A stretch of DNA of 20,394 bases from an uncultured Methylococcaceae bacterium. Lineage in GTDB: Bacteria; Pseudomonadota; Gammaproteobacteria; Methylococcales; Methylomonadaceae. Below the pieces are notes generated by a model. The model ran no database searches and was not told the DNA's origin. It saw nothing but the letters and a program-made list of their open reading frames with translations. The stretch lies in contig CAIVAH010000084.1 in the NCBI GenBank assembly GCA_903903765.1, positions 1-20,394 on the forward strand, in the 5' to 3' direction. The position numbers and the translations under genes were made by a program. Below, piece after piece: positions 7,599 to 15,903 of the stretch. Position 1 is the stretch's first letter. Each line of letters begins with the position of its first letter.

Positions 7599-7681
7599 GT
7601 TTTATTTAACTTATTTAAAAACGTCTTAATTTGAGTTTGTTATTAAACTGAGTGCAGTTCAGTTAGATATAGATATTTAAA

Positions 7682-7688
7682 AAGGTGA
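7682..7688 (+). promoter_or_regulatory. Strong ribosome binding site of the pterin dehydratase gene
   Basis: AAGGTGA lies three bases before the ATG at 7692, one of the best Shine-Dalgarno matches in the window. It settles the start codon. Confidence 0.7.
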
Positions 7689-7691
7689 GTC

Positions 7692-8075
7692 ATGGCTTGG
7701 AGAGAGAGTGAAAATGAGTACGTTTATAATGATGATGAAGTGGTTGCGCGCTTAAATAACGATCTGTCGCATTGGTATTTAGAGAATGGCTGGATTAGGC
7801 GTAAATACAAAACTAGTGGTTGGAAATCCACTTTGATGGTGGTAAATACTGTTGGGCATTTGGCAGAGACTGCTTTTCATCATCCTGACTTAACGGTGTC
7901 TTATGGTTTTGTTATTGTAAAACTAATGAATCATGCGGCTAAAGGTATTACCGATAAAGATTTTGAGCTGGCCCGTAAGATAGAAGCGGTCATTATGTGG
8001 CAACCGAGTAAAGAACAGGGCTCCTTAGTGGGCACTCCGGATGATCCGCGTTTTAAATATATTAAATACGATTAA
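7692..8075 (+). CDS. phhB: Pterin-4a-carbinolamine dehydratase
   Basis: The family dehydrates 4a-hydroxytetrahydropterin after aromatic amino acid hydroxylation and may serve other pterin-linked roles. The product has 127 residues with the catalytic signature complete: Glu59, then His63-His64-Pro65, Tyr71, His81 and Asp90, in the spacing of active dehydratases. The fold segment FVIVKLMNHAAKGIT is typical. A C-terminal extension of about 20 residues ending in DPRFKYIKYD makes it longer than the roughly 95-110 residues common in the family. It is alone on the + strand, divergent from lptM and convergent with the response regulator. No phenylalanine hydroxylase (phhA) lies nearby, so the physiological substrate is not shown by context. 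Confidence 0.92.
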   Translation: MAWRESENEYVYNDDEVVARLNNDLSHWYLENGWIRRKYKTSGWKSTLMVVNTVGHLAETAFHHPDLTVSYGFVIVKLMNHAAKGITDKDFELARKIEAVIMWQPSKEQGSLVGTPDDPRFKYIKYD

Positions 8076-8099
8076 AAATAACGTAGTTTTGAAGAGTTA

Positions 8100-9524
8100 T
8101 TAATCAATTATATTTAGATTATATTTTCTTACTCTATAGCGTAAAGTTTCTCGCGTGGCTCCAAGATCTCTGGCGGCAGCTGTTAAATTATTATCCGCCC
8201 TTTCTAAGGCGGTTTTAATGATAAATCTGTCCATGTCATCAAGAGCCATACTGCCATCCAGAGGTAAGTAAATGCCTGTTTGATGAGCTTTTGCTTGATT
8301 CAGAGCGCCAATTTCCGCTATGTTTTCTAAGTGAGCAATAGGTATCTTTTGGCTGGGGAGTTGTAACCATTGAATGGGAAATATATGCCCATCAGAAAAT
8401 AGTACGCCTCTTTCAATAACATTTCTTAACTCTCTAACATTACCTGGCCAGTGGTGATTCTTTAGTTTTTTCCAGACTTCATCAGGTACGATTTTCACTT
8501 GGCGGCCTGCTTTCGCATTGTATTCTGCGATAAAGAGCGGCACAAGTTCATCAAGATCTTCAATGGCTTCCCGTAATGGAGGTAAGTTAACTTTAAAAAC
8601 ACTAAGCCTATGATATAAGTCAGCGCGGAAATGACCTTCTTGAGCCATTTTTTCTAAATCACGATTACTGGCCGCTACTATTTGAACGTCAACGTTAATT
8701 TCTTTTTCACCACCTAAGCGGCGAAATTTATGATCTTCAATGGCTTTTAAGAGTTTAGCTTGAAGATCCAGAGGCATTTCGCCAATTTCATCCATAAAAA
8801 GCGTACCGCCATCAGCTTGTTCAAGCAAGCCCCGGTGTCTTCCTGATGCACCTGTAAATGCTCCAGGTTCATGACCGAATAACTCGGATTCAAGCAATTC
8901 GCGGGGTAAAGCTGCGCAATTAACTTCTATTAAAGGATGTTGGGCGCGCGGCCCTCCGTAATGTAAGATGCGAGCAGTTAAACCTTTTCCTGTGCCACTT
9001 TCACCACCAATAATAAGAGCACTAAAGGGCACTTCAGTAAGTTTAGTTAATAATTCGCGTATTTTATGCGCTTGTTCACTTTGGCCTAAATAAGCGGCTG
9101 GCGAGTAGCGTCGATGGCCTTGTTTAGTTTGGTCAACCACCCGGCGTTGCATTAAAGCGCTTCGAGTTGCACTGGTAATGACTAAATCAAGGCGTTCTAA
9201 ATCACAGGGCTTTTCTAAAAAGTCATAAGCGCCAAGTCTAAGCGCTCTAACCGAATCAGGCACATTTCCATAACCTGTTAAAAATAACCATTCCGCATAG
9301 CTGACTTGTTTTTTTATGGATTCCATAAAATCAAGGGCATTACCGTCAGGTAAATTCATATCAGAAAGTATTAAGAGGGGTTCTATACGATCTTTTACAA
9401 TAAGGTTTTTTGCTTCTTCTAACGTTTTCGCTAAAATTACCTCCCAGCCATGGGAACGATAATGTCTAGAAAGTTCAGTTCCTAGTAGCTTTTCATCTTC
9501 TATTATTAATAGGGTTTCTATCAT
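8100..9524 (-). CDS. NtrC-family sigma-54-dependent response regulator
   Basis: A 474-residue activator with three domains. The receiver (about 3-120) has the acidic pair Glu9/Asp10, phospho-acceptor Asp55 in LSDMNLPDG, Thr83 and Lys105. The AAA+ domain (about 145-385) has Walker A GESGTGK at 174-180, the GAFTGA sigma-54 contact loop at 221-226, Walker B around 240-247 (TLFMDEIG) and the WPGNVRELRN segment near 359. A Fis-type helix-turn-helix closes the protein (about 430-470). It should be phosphorylated by the kinase encoded 5 bp upstream and then open promoters with RNA polymerase-sigma-54. The gene has no visible ribosome site and probably depends on the kinase gene for translation. Targets are unknown; it is not clearly NtrC, AtoC or GlrR. 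Confidence 0.94.
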   Translation of the reverse strand: MIETLLIIEDEKLLGTELSRHYRSHGWEVILAKTLEEAKNLIVKDRIEPLLILSDMNLPDGNALDFMESIKKQVSYAEWLFLTGYGNVPDSVRALRLGAYDFLEKPCDLERLDLVITSATRSALMQRRVVDQTKQGHRRYSPAAYLGQSEQAHKIRELLTKLTEVPFSALIIGGESGTGKGLTARILHYGGPRAQHPLIEVNCAALPRELLESELFGHEPGAFTGASGRHRGLLEQADGGTLFMDEIGEMPLDLQAKLLKAIEDHKFRRLGGEKEINVDVQIVAASNRDLEKMAQEGHFRADLYHRLSVFKVNLPPLREAIEDLDELVPLFIAEYNAKAGRQVKIVPDEVWKKLKNHHWPGNVRELRNVIERGVLFSDGHIFPIQWLQLPSQKIPIAHLENIAEIGALNQAKAHQTGIYLPLDGSMALDDMDRFIIKTALERADNNLTAAARDLGATRETLRYRVRKYNLNIID

Positions 9525-9529
9525 GAATT

Positions 9530-10972
9530 TTATTTAGGTAAGCAAGCTTTGGGAATTAAAATAGAAACACAAGCGCCTTTGGGATGCAGGTTACTGAGCT
9601 TGATTTTTCCACCGATGTCTTTTACAAATCGTTGTACCATGGCTAAACCTAAACCTGTACCATCTTGATGGCTGGTTCTGAAGGGTCTAATGCCATAATT
9701 AAGCATATCTTGATTAAATCCAGGCCCGTTATCAATCACTTCAATACATAGGTTATTTGCATCTGCATGAGTTTTGATATGAATGATACCTGAGTTATCA
9801 CTTAGGGCGTCAGCTGAATTTAGTATTAAGTTCAGTAGGGCTTGACGAATACCACTTTCAGGTAAATTTACACTCAAGTTGTGAGGGGAATCAATGATAA
9901 GTTCAATTTTTTCAGGTAGTTGATAACGAGTTAAGGTAATTAAATCTTGTATCAGTTTTGTGATATTAAAATGGGTATTCAGTTCCGGCGAATGCCTGCT
10001 TTGATCCAACATATCATTAAGTAAACGACCGAGGCGTTTCAGTTCATTGCCAATTAATTCAATTCTTTCACCTTGGCTTTCATCAGCTATTTCACGTTTA
10101 AGATTACTAAAAGCCATTTGTATGCCAGCTAATGGATTACGTATTTCATGGGCTAATTCTGCGGCTACTTCACCAATAGCAGCCAGTCGTTCAGCTCGAG
10201 CAAGGCTGTATTGTTGTTCTAATAAAGCTTGGGTTGCCAAACGAACTTCATGTTGCAAAGAAAGTGCATAACGTTGTTGTGCCTCTTCTAACTCTGCTAA
10301 ATGTAAGACCATTTCGTTATAGCTATTAAAGACTGGAAATAATAAAGGGTCCAAATGTGCTGTTGTTATCGGAGTATAGTTTTCTTCGGTAAGCCTTTCT
10401 AATAGATGTCTCAGATCATTAAGGGGATGTAAAATTCTAAAATGCAAAAATAACATGGCTCCCGTTAAAATAAGGGTAAACGTTATCAGCGCTATATAAA
10501 GTTCTGTTTGGGTGTCAAAATTGATATCTTCTAAAAGTTCTTCTCGTCGTAAACCTTCCTCTTCCAGTGTTTGGGTCATGAGTTTGACGGCTTGGATTAA
10601 TTTAGAATTTTTTTGATCCTTTACTAATTTATCAATATTTAAAAGTAGGCTTTTTACTGTTTCTAAACGATCTTTTGTGGAGGGTGATAAGTAGTGGTTA
10701 TCGTCGATTAAGGTTTGCATCTCAGTTAATGTTTTATTTAAAACAATAGGTTGAGATTCGGTGGTTGTTTCAGTTATAAAGCCAATTAAGGATTGTTGTA
10801 AGTCAACTGAAATACTTTGGATACGATGAGAATAATTGACATACGACAATACAGTTTCAAAATGATGTAGATTACGCCAAATCATGCCGCCGAGAATAGA
10901 AAGCGCTAAGAGTAATAAACTAAGGAACGCAATAGCGCGAATTTTCGCGGGTAGATAGAAAATTGAGTTCAC
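9530..10972 (-). CDS. Membrane sensor histidine kinase
   Basis: A 480-residue sensor kinase. Membrane helices at about 12-32 and 157-178 enclose a mostly helical periplasmic region of roughly 125 residues. A HAMP-like segment (about 178-232) and a coiled coil (about 228-262) follow. The HisKA domain holds phospho-acceptor His275 in LAHEIRNPLAG. The ATPase domain shows the N box around Asn381-Asn385, the G1 box DNGPGF at 414-419 and the G2 box GTGLGL at 438-443. There is no PAS or GAF domain, so the signal is probably sensed in the periplasm or membrane. The start is a GTG at 10972 without a Shine-Dalgarno sequence; the next Met is inside the first helix. It sits between the TPR gene and its regulator. 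Confidence 0.93.
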   Translation of the reverse strand: MNSIFYLPAKIRAIAFLSLLLLALSILGGMIWRNLHHFETVLSYVNYSHRIQSISVDLQQSLIGFITETTTESQPIVLNKTLTEMQTLIDDNHYLSPSTKDRLETVKSLLLNIDKLVKDQKNSKLIQAVKLMTQTLEEEGLRREELLEDINFDTQTELYIALITFTLILTGAMLFLHFRILHPLNDLRHLLERLTEENYTPITTAHLDPLLFPVFNSYNEMVLHLAELEEAQQRYALSLQHEVRLATQALLEQQYSLARAERLAAIGEVAAELAHEIRNPLAGIQMAFSNLKREIADESQGERIELIGNELKRLGRLLNDMLDQSRHSPELNTHFNITKLIQDLITLTRYQLPEKIELIIDSPHNLSVNLPESGIRQALLNLILNSADALSDNSGIIHIKTHADANNLCIEVIDNGPGFNQDMLNYGIRPFRTSHQDGTGLGLAMVQRFVKDIGGKIKLSNLHPKGACVSILIPKACLPK

Positions 10973-10993
10973 GAATTACAATAAATCTTGTTT

Positions 10994-12022
10994 TTATAAA
11001 TACAATTGCTTGTAGCTGGTAATTTCATCCGAATAATTAGGGTTGGCGCCTACTAGTTTATCTAGGGTATCAGATAACAGAGCAGCAAATTGACTAGATC
11101 GAGTAGGCGTGAATTCAGTCATTTTTTTTAATTCATTTTCAACGCCTTTTATGTCTCCTTCAAGATATAGACTAACGGATAAGCAGAAGTAGGCGTAGCT
11201 TTTTTTCTCTTCTAGACTGCTCAGTTCTAATTCATGATTAGGCGTTATTTCAATTGACCAAGGTTCTTGATTTTCAGGCTTAGCCATGATGGTTTTGTCG
11301 ATTAACCATTCAATGGCTTGATTTTGATAATTAGTTGCTTGACTGATGTATTCAAGACGCCAATATATCTTTGAGCTTTCAATAGCTGAAAAAGGATGCT
11401 CTTTGTTTCTACCGTATTCTTTAACCGCTTCTTCTAATCTGTTTTGCTTAATGTAGACTGATCCTAAATTGATGCGATATTTGGGTCGGGCAGAGTTATC
11501 TATAGCATTTAAAAACTCAATTTTTGCTGTTTCGTAATCGCCCTGATGAAGATAAACGAGGGCTAAGTCATTGTGAGCTTCTGCTAGTCTTGGATTCTCG
11601 AATAACGCTTTTTCAAAATAGGGTATGGCTTTATCAAATTGCTTGCTCTTTAGATAGAATTCACCCAAAAATAGATTTATATTTGCATTATTGGGGTCTT
11701 TTTCATATAGCTGATCAATGGTCTCTTTAAATTCTGGGTGCCCCATGGTTTCTTTAAGTTCCGTAAGTTTTAATCCCCATATTGCTTGCGGGTTTTTCGG
11801 GTTTTGCTGGAGTTCTTCTTCAAAAATAAGTTTAGCATCATGATAGTGCCCATCGTTTAAGGCGTTTTCACCTTCTACTATGGATTGCGTATAATCTGCT
11901 TGTGGAGTTTTTGATTCTTCATACACCGATAGTGCCCAGCCACCCGCAATAATGGCCAAGATTAATATGAAAATTGAGCTAATTTGAGAAATCGAAGTAG
12001 ATACTTTAGAGTGGGCGTTCAT
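10994..12022 (-). CDS. Membrane-anchored TPR protein
   Basis: A 342-residue protein with a single N-terminal membrane helix (about 14-32) followed by tetratricopeptide repeats, clearest at about 46-75, 113-144, 147-178 and 181-211 (for example YYxALxxxP-like turns ending in ENPRLAEAH). A less regular helical C-terminus follows. Such proteins scaffold other proteins; the repeats would face the periplasm if the N-terminus is inside. An ATG at 12034 and another at 12025 are in frame, but GGAG at 12029-12032 is best spaced (6 bases) for the ATG at 12022, which I chose. It is 21 bp upstream of the histidine kinase and probably feeds into the same signalling system. Function beyond that is unknown. 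Confidence 0.85.
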   Translation of the reverse strand: MNAHSKVSTSISQISSIFILILAIIAGGWALSVYEESKTPQADYTQSIVEGENALNDGHYHDAKLIFEEELQQNPKNPQAIWGLKLTELKETMGHPEFKETIDQLYEKDPNNANINLFLGEFYLKSKQFDKAIPYFEKALFENPRLAEAHNDLALVYLHQGDYETAKIEFLNAIDNSARPKYRINLGSVYIKQNRLEEAVKEYGRNKEHPFSAIESSKIYWRLEYISQATNYQNQAIEWLIDKTIMAKPENQEPWSIEITPNHELELSSLEEKKSYAYFCLSVSLYLEGDIKGVENELKKMTEFTPTRSSQFAALLSDTLDKLVGANPNYSDEITSYKQLYL

Positions 12023-12028
12023 CATTGG

Positions 12029-12032
12029 CTCC
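12029..12032 (-). promoter_or_regulatory. Ribosome binding site deciding the TPR gene start
   Basis: GGAG on the - strand lies 6 bases before the ATG at 12022, only 3 before that at 12025, and overlaps the ATG at 12034. It therefore favours 12022 as the true start. Confidence 0.55.
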
Positions 12033-12098
12033 ATAGAGTAAACGACATTTTATGCAGAGTAGTCATGTATTTGAGTCGTTCAATTTATAGGGGTGCAG

Positions 12099-12126
12099 AT
12101 TATGCGTTTTATAGTAAATAGGTAAA
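12099..12126 (-). promoter_or_regulatory. Candidate sigma-70 promoter of the TPR-kinase-regulator operon
   Basis: On the - strand, TTTACC (12121-12126) and CATAAT (12099-12104) are 16 bases apart, matching 4 and 5 of 6 consensus positions. They lie in the 185-bp gap between the pfkB stop and the TPR start and would give a leader of about 70 bases. Confidence 0.4.
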
Positions 12127-12195
12127 CGTCTATGATAATATCAGATAAATCGTCTAACCATCTTATTCATCATAATTGTATTGTAATTAAACGGT

Positions 12196-12222
12196 TTTTT
12201 AAATAGTTCACCTATTTAAAAA
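12196..12222. repeat. Perfect AT-rich hairpin straddling the PfkB kinase stop codon
   Basis: Eleven-base perfect inverted arms (12196-12206 and 12212-12222) enclose a 5-base loop, and the TGA stop codon (12208-12210) lies in the loop. The stem is almost all A/T and no U run follows, so it is not a classical terminator. It may protect the 3' end of the long biosynthetic transcript or slow ribosomes or polymerase at its end. Confidence 0.5.
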
Positions 12223-13086
12223 TGCCTGATGTTCTGCTTTAGAGGGTAATCCTACTCTCGCGCCTATTTTTGTACAACACAGCGCACCGGCTGCGCTAGC
12301 GAATTGTAAAATTTCTAACCAGTTTTTATGGGTAGTTAATGCTGCTGCAAAAGCCCCATGGAACGCATCTCCAGCTCCTGTGCTATCAACACAGTCGATA
12401 TTAAAAGCATCTAAATATCCTGTCTCTTGATCGCGTTGCCAAATAAGGCCTCGCTCACCCAGCGTTATAACAACATTGGGTGATAGTTTGGCTAGTTTTG
12501 CAAGGGCAGTTCTTTCGTTGCCAGCAAACTGAATCGCAAATTTTTCTGAGCAGACTAAATAATCAACTTTGTCCATCAAGTTTAGCGTTCCTTCATGAAC
12601 AGAGCCCGCATCTAATACGGTTGGGATATGTTCTTTTTGAAGGTGCTTGATTAATGAAAGAGATATATGAGGTTCGTGGCCATCAAATAGAACCACTTTT
12701 GATCTTAAAGTTGTAACATCAATAGCATCCGAACTTAGAGCATGAGTGTCACCCTTATAGTTAATAAGAGCACGTTTGCCATTGGGTTTAACTATAATGC
12801 TCGAAAGTGGGGTAGGGTTGTTAGCACGGATGAGCAATTGGGTATTAATGCTCTCTTTTATTAACTCTTGATAATGATGTTCACCAAAAATATCACTACC
12901 TAAATAGCCCGCGAAAGCGGCTTTAAACCCCAATCTTGCAATGGTGACGGCGGCATTCGCGGCTGGTCCGCCACCACAGCTTAAAAAGTTATCGGCAGAT
13001 ATTTTATCATCCGCATTGGGATGCTCAGAAACAGAGAATATTAAGTCGTAGGAGGCGTGACCTACGCAAAGTACATCGACATCCAT
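12208..13086 (-). CDS. PfkB-family sugar kinase
   Basis: A 292-residue ribokinase/PfkB-fold kinase that phosphorylates a sugar or nucleoside with ATP. The N-terminal signature GGGPAANAAVTIARLG is at 38-53. The C-terminal signature DSTGAGDAFHGAF has the anion-hole GAGD at 237-240 with Asp240 as the catalytic base. The length is typical. The substrate cannot be told from sequence; the closest familiar groups are ribokinase-like and sulfofructose-kinase-like enzymes, and no other sugar gene is adjacent. It begins 34 bases after the metZ stop, so it is probably the last gene of the trp-acc-fol-pur-met cluster. No ribosome site precedes its ATG, the upstream bases being a T-rich run. Confidence 0.88.
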   Translation of the reverse strand: MDVDVLCVGHASYDLIFSVSEHPNADDKISADNFLSCGGGPAANAAVTIARLGFKAAFAGYLGSDIFGEHHYQELIKESINTQLLIRANNPTPLSSIIVKPNGKRALINYKGDTHALSSDAIDVTTLRSKVVLFDGHEPHISLSLIKHLQKEHIPTVLDAGSVHEGTLNLMDKVDYLVCSEKFAIQFAGNERTALAKLAKLSPNVVITLGERGLIWQRDQETGYLDAFNIDCVDSTGAGDAFHGAFAAALTTHKNWLEILQFASAAGALCCTKIGARVGLPSKAEHQAFLNR

Positions 13087-13120
13087 ATAAAAAATTATTA
13101 AATAAAGATTAAAGCCTAGG

Positions 13121-14305
13121 TTAAATCAAGCCAGCATTTAGATCATTTTTTATATCTTCGATAGCCTCTAGACCCAAAGAAATACGCACTAAACCGTCTT
13201 TAATGCCTGCTTTATCTCGTGCTTCAGGCGTTAATCGACCATGGGTGGTCGTTGCTGGATGAGTGATTGTGGTTTTTACATCGCCTAAATTAGCGGTGAT
13301 TGAGATCATTCTAGTTGAATCAATGAGTCTCCAAGCATGATCTTTGCCGTCTTTTAATTCAAAACTGACAATGCCGCCAAAATGACTTTGCTGTTGCTTA
13401 GCTAAGTCATGTTGAGCATGAGATGTGAGCCCAGGGTAGTGAACTTTAGCAACATTATTTTGTGTTTCTAACCATTTAGCCAGTTCAAATGCATTATCAC
13501 AATGTGCTTTCATTCGAATAGCCAATGTTTCTAATCCTGATAAAAATACCCAAGCATTAAAGGGGCTCATCGTCGCGCCGCCTGTTCTTAGATATGGGTA
13601 AATATATTTTTCAATAATATCATCACTCGCTATCACGGCCCCACCTACACAACGGCCTTGACCATCTATATATTTAGTCGCAGAGTGAATCACAATGTCT
13701 GCACCGAATTCGAAAGGTTTTTGTAAAACCGGTGTGCAGAAGCAATTATCAACAATTAAAAGCGCATCGTGAGCATGGGCAATATCAGCTATAGCTTGAA
13801 TATCGGCAATTTCGATTAAAGGGTTAGAAGGAGTTTCTAAAAACAAAAATCGGGTATTCGGCTTTATTGCTGCTTCCCATGCGCTCGTATCAATTAAATC
13901 TACAAAATCAGTTTCAACACCAAATTTTGCAAAGTAGTTTTGAAAAACTAACACGGTATTTCCAAAAACACTTCGTGAGCAAAGTACATGATCGCCCGCT
14001 TTAAGTAAACCCATGCCGACTGCCATAATGGCAGCCATACCTGACGAAAATGCTAGGCAACGTTCGCCTTTTTCCATATAAGCTAAGCGTTCTTGGAAAG
14101 CATTGACAGTTGGATTAGTAAAGCGAGAGTAAATATTACCGGGTATTTTGCCGGTAAATCTTAAGGCGGCTTCTTCAGCACTTTTAAATACATAACTAGA
14201 AGTAGCAAAAATGGGGATGCTATGTTCGTCTTCGGGGGTGCGTTTATGCCCGGTTCTAATAGCTTGTGTTTCTAATGAATAGTCGTTCCAGTTAATATCA
14301 GTCAT
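13121..14305 (-). CDS. metZ: O-succinylhomoserine sulfhydrylase
   Basis: MetZ makes homocysteine directly from O-succinylhomoserine and sulfide, the direct-sulfhydrylation route to methionine. The 394-residue product is a Cys/Met-metabolism PLP enzyme: Tyr59-Ser60-Arg61 bind the cofactor phosphate of the neighbouring subunit, Asp186 (VDNCF) pairs with the pyridine nitrogen, and Lys211 in SATKYIDGQGR forms the Schiff base. The SATKYIDGQGR and TGGATMSPFNAW segments, and the position directly after purF, are those of Pseudomonas-type MetZ, which separates it from MetB, MetC or MetY. It begins 4 bases after the purF stop with hardly any ribosome site, so coupled translation is likely. Confidence 0.93.
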   Translation of the reverse strand: MTDINWNDYSLETQAIRTGHKRTPEDEHSIPIFATSSYVFKSAEEAALRFTGKIPGNIYSRFTNPTVNAFQERLAYMEKGERCLAFSSGMAAIMAVGMGLLKAGDHVLCSRSVFGNTVLVFQNYFAKFGVETDFVDLIDTSAWEAAIKPNTRFLFLETPSNPLIEIADIQAIADIAHAHDALLIVDNCFCTPVLQKPFEFGADIVIHSATKYIDGQGRCVGGAVIASDDIIEKYIYPYLRTGGATMSPFNAWVFLSGLETLAIRMKAHCDNAFELAKWLETQNNVAKVHYPGLTSHAQHDLAKQQQSHFGGIVSFELKDGKDHAWRLIDSTRMISITANLGDVKTTITHPATTTHGRLTPEARDKAGIKDGLVRISLGLEAIEDIKNDLNAGLI

Positions 14306-14309
14306 GTTT

Positions 14310-15809
14310 TTATATCATTTCGATAATTGATTTTGCGGAATTTCGCTCCGCTTGGGCATTATCATTACGCAATGCTTCTGTTTTCTCCAGATAAGCATCA
14401 TCAATATCACCTGTAATATATTCTTTACTAAAACAGGACGTATCAAAATGTTCAATACTGGGGTTGCCTTTGCGAACTGCTTCAATTAAGTCTACTAAAT
14501 CTTGATATATTAAACGATCGGCACCTATTGCTTCACAAACTTCATCTTCTGTACGGTCATGGGCAATTAACTCGTTGGCTGCAGGCATATCAATACCATA
14601 GACATTCGGATATCTAACCGGAGGCGCTGCTGAAGCAAAATATACTTTTTTAGCGCCTGCATCACGAGCCATTTGAATGATTTGCGCAGAAGTTGTGCCT
14701 CTTACTACGGAGTCATCGACTAATAATACATTTTTACCGTTAAATTCAAGATCAATAGCATTCAGTTTTTGTCTAACTGATTTTTCACGCATTTTTTGAC
14801 CTGGCATAATAAAGGTTCTACCAATATAGCGATTCTTCATAAAGCCTTCACTAAACTTAACGCCTAGTTTATTTGCCATTTGTAAGGCCGCGGTTCTGCT
14901 AGTATCAGGAATAGGTATAACCACATCTATATCATAATCTGGCCATTCTCTAATTACTTTTGCAGCGAGTTTATCACCCATTCTTAGGCGGGCTTTGTAG
15001 ACTGATATATCATCAATAATAGAGTCTGGGCGAGCAAAATAAACGTATTCAAAAATACAAGGACAATGATCTATGTTGTCAGAACATTGTTGGGTATGGA
15101 GGGCACCAGAGGCTTCGATAAAAATAGCTTCTCCGGGTTCAATATCACGGATAAGGTCAAAACCTAGCACATCAAGTGCTACACTTTCAGAGGCAATCAT
15201 AAACTCGCTGCCTTCGTCAGATTTACGCTCGCCAAATACAATAGGTCTTATGCCGTGTGGATCTCTAAAGCCTAAAATCCCTACACCCGCAATCATGATG
15301 ACAACAGCATAAGCCCCTCTGCAGCGTCTATGAACACCGCGCACAGCTTCAAAGACGTCTTCAACACATAAATCAAGCTTGCCGAGAATGTGTAGCTCAT
15401 GAGCAAACACATTAAGCAAAACTTCTGAGTCAGAATCAGTATTTATATGGCGTTGATCTTCTACAAATAAGGCAGTTTTTAATTCCTCAGTATTAGTTAG
15501 GTTGCCATTGTGTGCAAGGGTAAGGCCAAAAGGTGAATTAACATAAAACGGTTGCGCTTCTGCCGAACTAGTGCAGCCAGCGGTAGGGTAGCGTACATGT
15601 GCAATCCCCATATTGCCTTTTAATTTAAGCATTTGTGCGTTGTTAAATACATCTCTCGTTAAACCATTATCTTTGCGTAAATGTAAACGAGAGCCTTCGC
15701 AAGTGACGATTCCAGCCGCGTCTTGTCCCCTGTGTTGTAGGACAGTTAGAGCGTCATAGAGTTCTTGGTTAACAGCTTGATGAGAAACAATTGCAGCAAT
15801 ACCACACAT
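14310..15809 (-). CDS. purF: Amidophosphoribosyltransferase
   Basis: PurF performs the first committed step of purine synthesis, making phosphoribosylamine from PRPP and glutamine. The 499-residue product starts MCGIAA, so Cys2 becomes the N-terminal nucleophile of the class II glutaminase domain once Met is removed (domain about 2-235). The phosphoribosyltransferase domain follows, with the PRPP motif [13 protein letters not shown] at 361-373 and the loop [14 protein letters not shown] at 325-338. It is of the E. coli type (505 residues). It lies between dedD and metZ, 94 bp after dedD; that gap has no coding potential and no trace of cvpA, which usually sits there. No good ribosome site is visible. 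Confidence 0.97.
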   Translation of the reverse strand: MCGIAAIVSHQAVNQELYDALTVLQHRGQDAAGIVTCEGSRLHLRKDNGLTRDVFNNAQMLKLKGNMGIAHVRYPTAGCTSSAEAQPFYVNSPFGLTLAHNGNLTNTEELKTALFVEDQRHINTDSDSEVLLNVFAHELHILGKLDLCVEDVFEAVRGVHRRCRGAYAVVIMIAGVGILGFRDPHGIRPIVFGERKSDEGSEFMIASESVALDVLGFDLIRDIEPGEAIFIEASGALHTQQCSDNIDHCPCIFEYVYFARPDSIIDDISVYKARLRMGDKLAAKVIREWPDYDIDVVIPIPDTSRTAALQMANKLGVKFSEGFMKNRYIGRTFIMPGQKMREKSVRQKLNAIDLEFNGKNVLLVDDSVVRGTTSAQIIQMARDAGAKKVYFASAAPPVRYPNVYGIDMPAANELIAHDRTEDEVCEAIGADRLIYQDLVDLIEAVRKGNPSIEHFDTSCFSKEYITGDIDDAYLEKTEALRNDNAQAERNSAKSIIEMI

Positions 15810-15903
15810 AATATTATTTTAACTTAGGTTGTTAGCGATAATTAATCTAGGTCGTCAATAAAGACGATTTATGTTTTTAATTTGATCTTTCGTGCCAACT
15901 GAA

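Noticed and set aside
7692..8075. Pterin dehydratase as a RuBisCO-assembly-factor-like (acRAF) protein of a carboxysome locus
   Set aside because: No RuBisCO or carboxysome gene is in the window and the catalytic dehydratase residues are intact.
15850..15866. TCGTC-AATAAA-GACGA hairpin between dedD and purF as a terminator
   Set aside because: The 5-bp stem is not followed by a T run on the - strand, the direction of transcription.
15883..15897. TGGCAC motif on the - strand upstream of purF resembling a sigma-54 -24 element
   Set aside because: The required GC of the -12 element (TTGC) is absent at the right spacing.
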